Shown here in pieces: positions 25,325 through 32,457 of a DNA stretch of 39,459 nt. Source of the stretch: an uncultured Porphyromonadaceae bacterium (GTDB lineage Bacteria > Bacteroidota > Bacteroidia > Bacteroidales > Muribaculaceae); the NCBI GenBank assembly GCA_947175215.1, contig CAMWLR010000016.1, forward strand, positions 1-39,459. The letters run 5' to 3'. The notes below the pieces were generated by a model. That model made no database searches. It was given only the letters and a program-made list of their open reading frames with translations, and was not told where the DNA came from. Position 1 is the stretch's first letter, and every line of letters begins with the position of its first letter. The position numbers were made by a program, and so were the translations under genes.

Positions 25325-27187
25325 ATGAAAAAGTTGTTATCGATATTGACGGTGTTTTTGCTGACGGGTATCACGTTGGCGGCCCAGACCTCATTTCAGG
25401 TCATCCCTCCGCGCAATGTGATCGCCGGCAACAGGTTTGCGGTCACTTACCGCCTCTCTAACGGCGAGGGGACAAGTCTCAATGCGCCTGCCATCAACGG
25501 CTGTAAACTGCTCAACCCATCACCGGGGGTGAGCACTTCGCAGAGTTATCAGATCATCAACGGTCAGGCATCGTCGTCGAGTACGGTTGAGTATACGTTT
25601 ATATACCGTGCCGAGAGCGAGGGTACTTTCACTATCCCGGCTGCCTCGATAGTGGTTGACGGTAAGAAACTCACCTCTCAGCAGGCGACATTCAAAGTAC
25701 TCCCGGCCGATAAGAACCAGCCCTCTCAACAAGGTGGCAGTTACGGGTATGGTTACGGTGGTCAGCAGCCTCAACAGAGTGTGCATGTCGATGACCTCTC
25801 GTCTCAAGATAATTCTTCGCAACCGATCTCAAAGGATGATATATTTGTCAGAATCATCCTCAACAAGAGCCACGCGTATGAGCAGGAGGCGATCGAGTGT
25901 ACCATCAAGCTCTACACCAAATATCAGCGTATCAACTCTTTCATGATGACATCGCCGCCGACTTTCGACGGTTTCCTTATCGAGGAGGTTGATACTCAGG
26001 CAGCACTTAACGCTGTCGAGAATTATAACGGACAGAACTATGTGACGGCGGTGTTGAAAAAGTGTATCATCTTCCCGCAGCAGTCGGGTAAGCTTACCAT
26101 CAATTCGGGTAAGTATGACCTGAGTGTCGTGCAGATCGAGCGCGTCAGCAACGGATGGTTTGTCTCGGGACGCCCCGTTGAGAAGGAGGTCCACCTGCAG
26201 CCCTTCACATCGACGGTCAACATCACCCCGCTGCCTCAGCCTGCACCTGCCGGGTTTGATAATGCCGTCGGCCAGTTTACATTTGAGAGCCGTCTCTCGC
26301 CCGAGAGTGTCAAGACAGGTGAGGCCGCCTCGCTCGAATACATTATTACCGGGACGGGTAATATTAAATATTTGCATGAACCTAAACCCGAGCTCCCCTC
26401 TGAGTTCGAGCAGTTCACCCCCAAAACAGACTATCGCACACGTGTAAGCGGGTCGACGGTGACCGGTACGATGGCTGTTGACTATACAATTGTTCCGCAG
26501 AGTGTGGGAACGTTTAAGATTCCCGAGCAAAGGTTTGTATATTTCGACCCCTCCAAGAAGTCATACGTCACCCTGACCGCTCCCGGATACACGATGGAGA
26601 TAGCTAAGGGTAGTGGTACTACCCTCAGCAACGAGCAGCGCGAGATCGAGGCCAAAAATACCGACATCCTGCATATCAAGACAGGCAGCAAGGGGCTAAC
26701 GCTCACTCATCAGCCCATCATATATAAATGGTGGTACTGGGGAGCTGTAGCGCTGATGGTCGTCATGCTTGTGGTTGTCGTGCTGATATACGGGCGACAG
26801 GCAAGACTCAACGCTGATGTGGCGGGTCGTCGCAATGCACGCGCCAACAAGGTCGCACGCCGTCGACTGAGGGCTGCCGAGGGTTATATGCGCTCGCATC
26901 AGCCCGAGCAGTTCTATGAGGCGATGCTCAAGGCGATGTGGGGTTATCTCGGTGACAAACTGGCGATGCCTGTCTCGCAGCTGACACGTCAGAATATCAT
27001 GCAGACCCTGACAGACCGCGGTGTGAGCGACGAGACAGCCAACCGTGTGCTGGCTGTGCTCGACCAGTGTGAGATGGCACGCTATACGCCCGACTCATCG
27101 TCGGCTGCCTCGGTCGAGTCTCTCTATAACGATGCGACCTCGACTATAAATGAACTCGAAAAAAGTAATCTCAGCAAACGTAAGTGA
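25325..27187 (+). CDS. batD: BatD, oxygen-tolerance family membrane protein
   Basis: A 620-residue exported protein with signal peptide MKKLLSILTVFLLTGITLA and a long periplasmic region of beta-sandwich domains (about 22-465; recurrent BatD motifs such as TYRLSNGEG, VQIERVSNGWFVSG and LEYIITGTGN). One membrane helix (about 472-492, WWYWGAVALMVVMLVVVVLIYG) follows. The cytoplasmic C-terminal domain (about 510-615) starts with Arg-rich ARANKVARRRLRAAEG. A Gly/Tyr/Gln-rich stretch (YGYGYGGQQPQQ) lies near 143-154. It is encoded between batC (24-bp gap) and batE, matching the classic order. Confidence 0.92.
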   Translation: MKKLLSILTVFLLTGITLAAQTSFQVIPPRNVIAGNRFAVTYRLSNGEGTSLNAPAINGCKLLNPSPGVSTSQSYQIINGQASSSSTVEYTFIYRAESEGTFTIPAASIVVDGKKLTSQQATFKVLPADKNQPSQQGGSYGYGYGGQQPQQSVHVDDLSSQDNSSQPISKDDIFVRIILNKSHAYEQEAIECTIKLYTKYQRINSFMMTSPPTFDGFLIEEVDTQAALNAVENYNGQNYVTAVLKKCIIFPQQSGKLTINSGKYDLSVVQIERVSNGWFVSGRPVEKEVHLQPFTSTVNITPLPQPAPAGFDNAVGQFTFESRLSPESVKTGEAASLEYIITGTGNIKYLHEPKPELPSEFEQFTPKTDYRTRVSGSTVTGTMAVDYTIVPQSVGTFKIPEQRFVYFDPSKKSYVTLTAPGYTMEIAKGSGTTLSNEQREIEAKNTDILHIKTGSKGLTLTHQPIIYKWWYWGAVALMVVMLVVVVLIYGRQARLNADVAGRRNARANKVARRRLRAAEGYMRSHQPEQFYEAMLKAMWGYLGDKLAMPVSQLTRQNIMQTLTDRGVSDETANRVLAVLDQCEMARYTPDSSSAASVESLYNDATSTINELEKSNLSKRK

Positions 27188-27194
27188 TTGCGTC

Positions 27195-28079
27195 ATGAAA
27201 CAACATTTCAGGATTTTGTCAATGATATTGTCGGCGGTATTGACCGTCGGTACGCTCTATGGTCAAGACAGTGTGGCGGTCAGCGATCTCCCTGAGGTTA
27301 TGACCGAGTTACCCGACTCTGATGCGGAGGTAACTCCGGCTGATGAAACGGTTACTGACCTCTCGGCCGAAGAGTACGCCCTCCAGGCCGACACGGCTTA
27401 CAGTGCCGATAATTTTGCGTTAGCCGAGACGCTTTATCTCAAGGCACTTGAGACAGGCGGCAGTTCGACCACTCTGTTTTATAATCTCGGCAATGCCTAT
27501 TACCGTCAAGGCAATCTGGGCAAAGCGATCGTCAATTATGAACGGGCACTCAAACTTGACCCTACCAATGCCGACGCACGCGCTAACCTTGAGTTTGTCA
27601 ACTCGCGGATAACCGACAAGCAGATAGACTCAGGGTCATATATGCAATCAATATGGGATGGTGCGGTCGGAATGTTCCGAGCCGATACCTGGGCCGTCAT
27701 CTCACTGATCCTCTTTGCTGTTTTTCTCGGCGCACTGGCCACCTATATCTTCTCATCGGCCGTGGCTCTAAAAAAAACAGGATTCTTCGGGGGCATAATC
27801 GTCTTTATCGTTACGGTGATAGCCGTTATCGTGTCATTTGACGCAGCCAACCGTGTCAACACAGACAGGTACGCCATTATCCTCCCACCGTCATCACAAC
27901 TCTCGACCTCTCCGCGCGAGGCACGCAGTCAGGCCGAGCAGGCATTTCTGCTACATGAGGGGACCAAAGTCGAGATCATAGACTCTATCTCAAATCCCGG
28001 TGAGGGGATGTGGTATGAGGTGTTGGTCGGCCACGGCGAGAGGGCATGGGTCAAAGCCTCTGAGGTCGAAAAAATATGA
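27195..28079 (+). CDS. batE: BatE, TPR and SH3-like membrane protein
   Basis: I choose the ATG at 27195, just after the batD stop, because it opens into a signal peptide (MKQHFRILSMILSAVLTV); an in-frame ATG at 27150 would lie inside batD. The 294-residue product has TPR units (about 65-140, NLGNAYYRQGNLGKAIVNYERAL), two membrane helices (about 165-190 and 200-220) and a C-terminal SH3-like domain (GTKVEIIDSI through GHGERAWVKASEVEKI). It is the last gene of the operon. No strong terminator is visible after it. Confidence 0.9.
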   Translation: MKQHFRILSMILSAVLTVGTLYGQDSVAVSDLPEVMTELPDSDAEVTPADETVTDLSAEEYALQADTAYSADNFALAETLYLKALETGGSSTTLFYNLGNAYYRQGNLGKAIVNYERALKLDPTNADARANLEFVNSRITDKQIDSGSYMQSIWDGAVGMFRADTWAVISLILFAVFLGALATYIFSSAVALKKTGFFGGIIVFIVTVIAVIVSFDAANRVNTDRYAIILPPSSQLSTSPREARSQAEQAFLLHEGTKVEIIDSISNPGEGMWYEVLVGHGERAWVKASEVEKI

Positions 28080-28153
28080 GAGGTCTCAGGTTAAAATCCT
28101 ATCGTGTGATAAGTGGTTGAGAAATGCAAGATTAAGAGATAAAAGCAGAATGA

Positions 28154-28210
28154 TATGTTTTATAACATACTATAAAAATTTGTATATCTCGGATAAAGTG
28201 TATAAATTTA
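28154..28210 (+). promoter_or_regulatory. Promoter with upstream dyad for the small HTH gene
   Basis: TTTG at 28179-28182, 20 bases, then TAAATTTA at 28203-28210 is a promoter match with one deviation (A for the last G of the -7 box). Just upstream TATGTT (28154-28159) and AACATA (28164-28169) form a 6-bp dyad with a 4-nt spacer, a possible operator. A leader of about 55 nt follows. Confidence 0.5.
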
Positions 28211-28271
28211 TGGCAAATTCCTCTCTGACCCTTAAATCTTGAATTATAAACCCCTCAAAAACTTTAGGCAT

Positions 28272-28538
28272 ATGACCAAGACAATTTCATTCAACGATCT
28301 CCGTCGCATCAAAGATGCACTCCCTGATGGTGCCGTTACACGCATTGCCGATAAACTTAACACCACACCCCAGACCGTCCGCAACTACTTCGGCGGCACA
28401 AATTATGAGTTCGGCAAGAACTGTGGCCTGCATATCGAGCCGGGTCCTGACGGCGGCATCGTGGTGCTTGACGATACCACAATCTATGACATGGCGGTAG
28501 AGATCATCCGCGAAGAAGAGAATAAGAAAGAAGCGTAA
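28272..28538 (+). CDS. Small HTH DNA-binding protein
   Basis: An 88-residue protein starting MTKTISFNDLRRIKDALPDG; the frame extends upstream only to a TTG at 28239, which I consider less likely. Residues about 24-42 (AVTRIADKLNTTPQTVRNYFGG) form a helix-turn-helix of the kind that samples short DNA sites. A Gly/Pro-rich turn (HIEPGPDGGIVVLDDTT) and an acidic C-terminal helix follow. I recognise it as a small Bacteroidales DNA-binding family without assigned function. It stands alone between batE and a universal stress protein; the inverted repeat 28 bp downstream may be one of its targets, which is speculation. Confidence 0.78.
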   Translation: MTKTISFNDLRRIKDALPDGAVTRIADKLNTTPQTVRNYFGGTNYEFGKNCGLHIEPGPDGGIVVLDDTTIYDMAVEIIREEENKKEA

Positions 28539-28565
28539 ACCTTTTACCGTTAATAAACATTTATC

Positions 28566-28604
28566 TATGACACGTCAGGTCACGATTAAGACAGACGTGT
28601 CATA
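28566..28604. promoter_or_regulatory. Perfect 11-bp inverted repeat between the HTH and stress-protein genes
   Basis: TATGACACGTC (28566-28576) and GACGTGTCATA (28594-28604) are perfect reverse complements around a 17-nt loop. The downstream sequence lacks a T run, so it is not a standard terminator. It could be an RNA stem-loop in the read-through transcript or a spaced operator about 30 bp before the next start codon. Confidence 0.75.
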
Positions 28605-28633
28605 GTTTGTATTATATAATTGATAAAGAAGAT

Positions 28634-29761
28634 ATGACCCCCGACCGCCTGATTACAGTAGCTATTCACACATACGAGAAAGCTCAGCCGATCAAATCCC
28701 TGCTCGAGAGAGAGGGGATATATGTCGAGCTTAACAATGTCAACCTGTCAGTTCCGACGGTGTCGGCTGGTGTGAGGATACGCATTAAGGAGTCAGACCT
28801 GCCACTCGCTCTGAGGATTATCGAAAATATCGAAATTTTTGAGATTCCGACCGAGGGTGAGAGCGTGCTTAAAGGGGGTAAAATATTGCTGCCTACTGAC
28901 TTTCAGCATCATTCTGACAACGCCACCCGTCTGGCATTTCTCATAGCCTCAAGATCGGGAAGCTCGATCGAGATACTGCACTCATTTATTGCCCCTTTGG
29001 CCGGACCCGGCATACAGATGACTGACTCGTATGATTATGAGTTGGCCGATATGGAGGAGTTGCAGACGATGGGTGACGAGGCCCGGAAGATGATGGACCA
29101 GTATGCGGCCAAGTTGCGCGAAAGCATAAAGTCGGGCGATCTGCCGGCCGTCAAATTTACGACCACCGTGCTTGAAGGGATACCGGAGGAGGTGATATTG
29201 CAATATGCCCGCGAAAACAGCCCCCAGCTGATCGTGATGGGGACGCGCGGAACGGCTAAAAAGGAGGCCGAGTTGATTGGCAGCGTCACGGCCGAGGTGC
29301 TTGACTCATGCCGGATACCCGCATTCACTGTCCCCGAGAATGTCGACATCGAGACGATCACCAACCTGCGTAAAGTGGCGTTTATCTGCAACCTCGATCA
29401 AGAGGATATGATCGCTCTGGATACGCTCTATCGCCTCTTCTCTGACAGACAGCTCGATGTTACTCTGATACATGTACCGGGGCGTCGCGAGAAAGCGACT
29501 GGAGATGCAAAGGTCGGCAAAGCGAGTCTCAATCTGCTGGCGTATTGCCGTGAGCATTTCCCGGGATGCAACTTTGATATGCAGACCGTCAGACTCAATA
29601 CATTGCTCGATGATTTCAAGAAGATTATCGATGACGCGCAATTCAATATGCTCTGCGTCCCCAATAAAAAGCGCACAGTGTTTGCCCGCGTGTTTAATCC
29701 GTCGATCGCTCACAAGATCCTGTTCCGCGCAGACGTACCGATGATCGTTATCCCCGTCTGA
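28634..29761 (+). CDS. DUF2007 plus tandem universal stress protein
   Basis: A 375-residue protein from the ATG at 28634 (a TTG at 28607 would add nine residues). Residues 1-70 resemble the DUF2007 putative signal-transducing domain (LITVAIHTYEKAQPIKSLLEREGIYVELNN). The first UspA domain (about 82-235) has the ATP-binding pattern G203-T-R-G206, nine residues, G216-S217. The second (about 245-375) lacks those glycines (VPNKKRTVFARVFNPSIAHKIL), so it probably does not bind ATP in the standard way. Presumably a cytoplasmic sensor or stress factor. It converges with the LPS-kinase-like gene 22 bp downstream. Confidence 0.88.
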   Translation: MTPDRLITVAIHTYEKAQPIKSLLEREGIYVELNNVNLSVPTVSAGVRIRIKESDLPLALRIIENIEIFEIPTEGESVLKGGKILLPTDFQHHSDNATRLAFLIASRSGSSIEILHSFIAPLAGPGIQMTDSYDYELADMEELQTMGDEARKMMDQYAAKLRESIKSGDLPAVKFTTTVLEGIPEEVILQYARENSPQLIVMGTRGTAKKEAELIGSVTAEVLDSCRIPAFTVPENVDIETITNLRKVAFICNLDQEDMIALDTLYRLFSDRQLDVTLIHVPGRREKATGDAKVGKASLNLLAYCREHFPGCNFDMQTVRLNTLLDDFKKIIDDAQFNMLCVPNKKRTVFARVFNPSIAHKILFRADVPMIVIPV

Positions 29762-29783
29762 TAGGGAAGGAAGAAAGAACTCT

Positions 29784-30545
29784 TTACAGAGATTTTTTAG
29801 CGGGTTTGAAGAAGCCTTTGAATCGGCGCCAGCGGCTCTGTTTGCGTCGCAGCTTGAGGACCTCATAAAGAGCTTCCTCAAAATTGAATTGCCTCTCCCA
29901 AACATACGGTTCGAGCAGGCCGAGGTAGTCATGGGGATAAGTCCCGAGCTGAAAGAATGAGATCATGGCTTTCTTTAGGCCGGGGATTTTCCCGAATTTC
30001 ATACGGTTTATGTCAATCAGCGTAAAGTCGTATTTGTCACCGGCTTTGCTGAACAGGATATTACCTGTGTTGAAGTCGAGCGGCAACACTCCGGCGTTAT
30101 GCAAACTCAACGTATAGCGCGACAGACTATGCGCCATTTTGAGGTGTTCATCTTTGTTGAGACGCTCTTTGTCAGAATAGAAGATCTGCTCGACCGAGGG
30201 TAGATCAGCATAGTCACATACGAAATATCCCTGACGGAATATACCGGCACGTTTATCCTCAAAATAAGCTATCGGCTGTGGCGTGTCAAACCCGAGCGAT
30301 GTCAGGGTGATGGCATGCTCGTATGCCCGGCGTGCCTTTGATTTCCTGAAAAGTGTATAGATCAATCCTGTCACCCATCCATTGGGCTTATATTTCTTAA
30401 GTACCATCTTGCGTCCGGCGACCGAGATGAGTTCGACAGTGTTGCGTTTGTTGCAGAATGTTTTGAGGGGCGTGTAATCACCCTTTATGAGTGATACAAG
30501 CTCTGCTCTTATATTCTCAAAATCGGGATGGATGACAGATTTCAT
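29784..30545 (-). CDS. Lipopolysaccharide core kinase-like protein (InaA/WaaP/KdkA superfamily)
   Basis: A 253-residue protein-kinase-fold enzyme. Candidate ATP lysine is K50 or K51 (MVLKKYK); the helix-C Glu is near E76. The catalytic loop reads LHNAGVLPLDFNTGNILF with D157 and N162, and the metal-binding DFG position is D178 in TLIDINR. Such LPS kinases phosphorylate heptose or Kdo in the inner core. The gene overlaps the upstream glycosyltransferase (TAATG) on the minus strand, which supports a role in core saccharide assembly. Exact acceptor is unknown. Confidence 0.82.
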   Translation of the reverse strand: MKSVIHPDFENIRAELVSLIKGDYTPLKTFCNKRNTVELISVAGRKMVLKKYKPNGWVTGLIYTLFRKSKARRAYEHAITLTSLGFDTPQPIAYFEDKRAGIFRQGYFVCDYADLPSVEQIFYSDKERLNKDEHLKMAHSLSRYTLSLHNAGVLPLDFNTGNILFSKAGDKYDFTLIDINRMKFGKIPGLKKAMISFFQLGTYPHDYLGLLEPYVWERQFNFEEALYEVLKLRRKQSRWRRFKGFFKPAKKSL

Positions 30546-31348
30546 TAGATAGTGATTTTCCCGTGGATATATTTGTCGAGCCCGTCAAGACTGCGTATGC
30601 GTCTCTCGCGGCGGGTCTGCTCAAGCAGCGCGTTGTTGCGCTCAAAAGTGTCAGATGACTTTGATGAGGGATGCCACAGATGGAAACATATGGCGCGGTG
30701 TCTGATCTGCAGCGGTTTTATGCGGTGGTTGACCAAACGAGCCACTAAATCATGATCTTCGCATCCCCACCCGGTATAGCTCTCGTCATAACCGTTGACT
30801 GCCAGCAGGTCACTACGCCAAAACGCCATGTTGCAACCACGGTATTTGAGGGATGAGGAGAGGAGTTGTATCATTGAGCAGAGTAGAGGAGAGCGCACTG
30901 CGTTCTTGCGGTTAGAGATGCCGTAGCTCCAGGGCCGGGGCATGATCGTGGGGGTATCATAGATGCGTTGTGTGAGCTCTTTGTCGACCAATACGCGGCT
31001 GCCGCATACAAAGTGACCACGCTTTGCTACTGCTGCATGATCAGCTATGAAATCAGGATGCAGCAGTATGTCGCCGTCGATCTGCACAATGTAGTCGCCT
31101 GTAGCCTGAGCGATAGCCTTGTTGCGTATCGTTGCCAGACGGAAACCCTCATTCTTCTGCCACACATGGGTCACTTTACAGTTGGCCTTGTCGATAAACC
31201 GTTTGATGACCGACTCAGTCGAGTCGGTCGACCCGTCGTCGGCAATCAGTACCTCATACGGCCGCTGGGTCTGGACAAGTACGCTGTGCAGACAGGCCTC
31301 GAGAGCGCGTGGTGAGTTATATGTCGATATTATCAAAGATACTTTCAT
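30545..31348 (-). CDS. GT2 glycosyltransferase with galactosyltransferase-type C-terminus
   Basis: A 267-residue GT-A enzyme. The nucleotide-sugar region begins SLIISTYNSPRAL, with IADDGSTD at 35-42 and the metal-binding DGD at 91-93 (QIDGDILLHPDF). The C-terminal acceptor motif GWGCEDHDLV (193-202, E197-D198) belongs to the Glyco_transf_7C type. No membrane helix is present, so it acts at the cytoplasmic face. It overlaps the kinase-like gene and sits 51 bp after a second GT2 gene. Sugar specificity cannot be read from sequence. Confidence 0.9.
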   Translation of the reverse strand: MKVSLIISTYNSPRALEACLHSVLVQTQRPYEVLIADDGSTDSTESVIKRFIDKANCKVTHVWQKNEGFRLATIRNKAIAQATGDYIVQIDGDILLHPDFIADHAAVAKRGHFVCGSRVLVDKELTQRIYDTPTIMPRPWSYGISNRKNAVRSPLLCSMIQLLSSSLKYRGCNMAFWRSDLLAVNGYDESYTGWGCEDHDLVARLVNHRIKPLQIRHRAICFHLWHPSSKSSDTFERNNALLEQTRRERRIRSLDGLDKYIHGKITI

Positions 31349-31399
31349 CAGTCAAGTTTGTTCTCAAAATCAGTTGAGTGGTATGATAGAGTGTCACCG

Positions 31400-32359
31400 T
31401 CATTTCCTTGCCTGGGGGGGAAGGCCCGAGAAATGTAACAGTTTGTCAGCCTCGTAGATAGCGGCCAACAATGGAGGGTAGAGCCTCTGAGAGCCGATAA
31501 ATTCACAAAGAGCTTTACGTAGCTGTGGAGTTGAGTCGAGCAGGCCGGGGAATTTGCGCAGCCGTTTGCAAATACGCCCCGCTATCACCTTGCGTTGGGT
31601 CGGTGTGAGGTGCAGTGTGTCAGTCATCTCTGCCACGACTGCCAATCCCTCGGTATACGTCAGCCCCTCACGTGATGCCGTGTTTGAGACTTTATGATTA
31701 TGCTGTCTGAATCGGTTTAGTTTGCGACAGACCTCTATTGCCTCACCCTTGGCCGCGAGTCGTGACCAAAATAGCCAGTCGCCACAGAACTTCATCGATG
31801 TGTACAGGTTGGTGATCTCAGGGGCGGCGTCACGCCTGAAGAGAATCATTGATGCGTTATACAGCAGGTTGTTGCGTAGCAATCGCCGCCCGAGCAGTTC
31901 ATACCCCGTGTATTTGACGGTCTCGCCGTCATGAGATCCGTATTTGTCCCAGTCCTTACCGGGAATCTCGTTCCCGAGACTGTCGATGATTTTTGAGCCG
32001 GCAAAGGCAAGCACTGCATCAGGGTTGTCATCGAGAAGAGAGACAAGGATCTTTAGGAAATCGGGGTCGGCTGAGTCATCGCTCTCGGCGATCCACACAT
32101 ATTTGCCGCGGGCTAATGATAGCCCCTTACGCCATTGAGCAAAAGTCGTGCCTGAATTGACTTCATTATAGACAATCTCGCTGACACGCGGCTCAGATCG
32201 GTATGACTCGATAATCTCGCGGCTGTTATCGGTCGAACAGTCATCAAGCAGGATTATCTCAAAATCATCATAGGTCTGATTGAGGACACTGTCGATGCGC
32301 TCCCTCAGATAGGGGGCATGGTTATAATTAGGTATTATGACCGATATTTTTGGCTTCAT
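31400..32359 (-). CDS. GT2 family glycosyltransferase
   Basis: A 319-residue GT-A enzyme starting MKPKISVIIPNYNHAPYL, with ILLDDCSTDNS (36-46) and the metal site ESDD (92-95) in VWIAESDDSADPDFL. The C-terminal third is basic and helical (TPTQRKVIAGRICKRLRKF), possibly membrane-associating. It is the first gene of a three-gene minus-strand set with a second GT2 and an LPS-kinase-like protein, and so is probably a core or O-glycan transferase. A -7 box lies 28 bp upstream. Confidence 0.9.
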   Translation of the reverse strand: MKPKISVIIPNYNHAPYLRERIDSVLNQTYDDFEIILLDDCSTDNSREIIESYRSEPRVSEIVYNEVNSGTTFAQWRKGLSLARGKYVWIAESDDSADPDFLKILVSLLDDNPDAVLAFAGSKIIDSLGNEIPGKDWDKYGSHDGETVKYTGYELLGRRLLRNNLLYNASMILFRRDAAPEITNLYTSMKFCGDWLFWSRLAAKGEAIEVCRKLNRFRQHNHKVSNTASREGLTYTEGLAVVAEMTDTLHLTPTQRKVIAGRICKRLRKFPGLLDSTPQLRKALCEFIGSQRLYPPLLAAIYEADKLLHFSGLPPQARK

Positions 32360-32386
32360 CAGTTGCCGTGATGATTAAGTTTAACG

Positions 32387-32394
32387 CAAAAATA
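32387..32394 (-). promoter_or_regulatory. -7 box for the glycosyltransferase/LPS-kinase set
   Basis: Reads TATTTTTG on the minus strand, an exact TAnnTTTG box. The expected -33 position falls in the terminator stem of the upstream gene and shows no good match. Confidence 0.45.
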
Positions 32395-32397
32395 ATG

Positions 32398-32437
32398 AAA
32401 AAAAATGGATTCCGGTCAATCCGGAATCCATTTTTTT
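32398..32437 (-). terminator. Terminator of the biotin-dependent carboxyltransferase gene
   Basis: An 11-bp perfect stem (32405-32415 with 32421-32431) has a 5-nt loop and is flanked by eight A on the left and seven T on the right, so it can work in either direction. On the minus strand it ends the transcript 20 bp after the stop at 32458. Confidence 0.88.
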
Positions 32438-32457
32438 AGCTGTATAGGATCGTGAGA

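Noticed and set aside
28239-28271. Upstream TTG extension of the small HTH protein
   Set aside because: The ATG at 28272 gives a natural N-terminus; the extension overlaps the predicted leader.
29780-29798. Hairpin CTCT-TTAC-AGAG followed by six T as a terminator for the stress-protein gene
   Set aside because: Only 4 base pairs; too weak to list as a feature.
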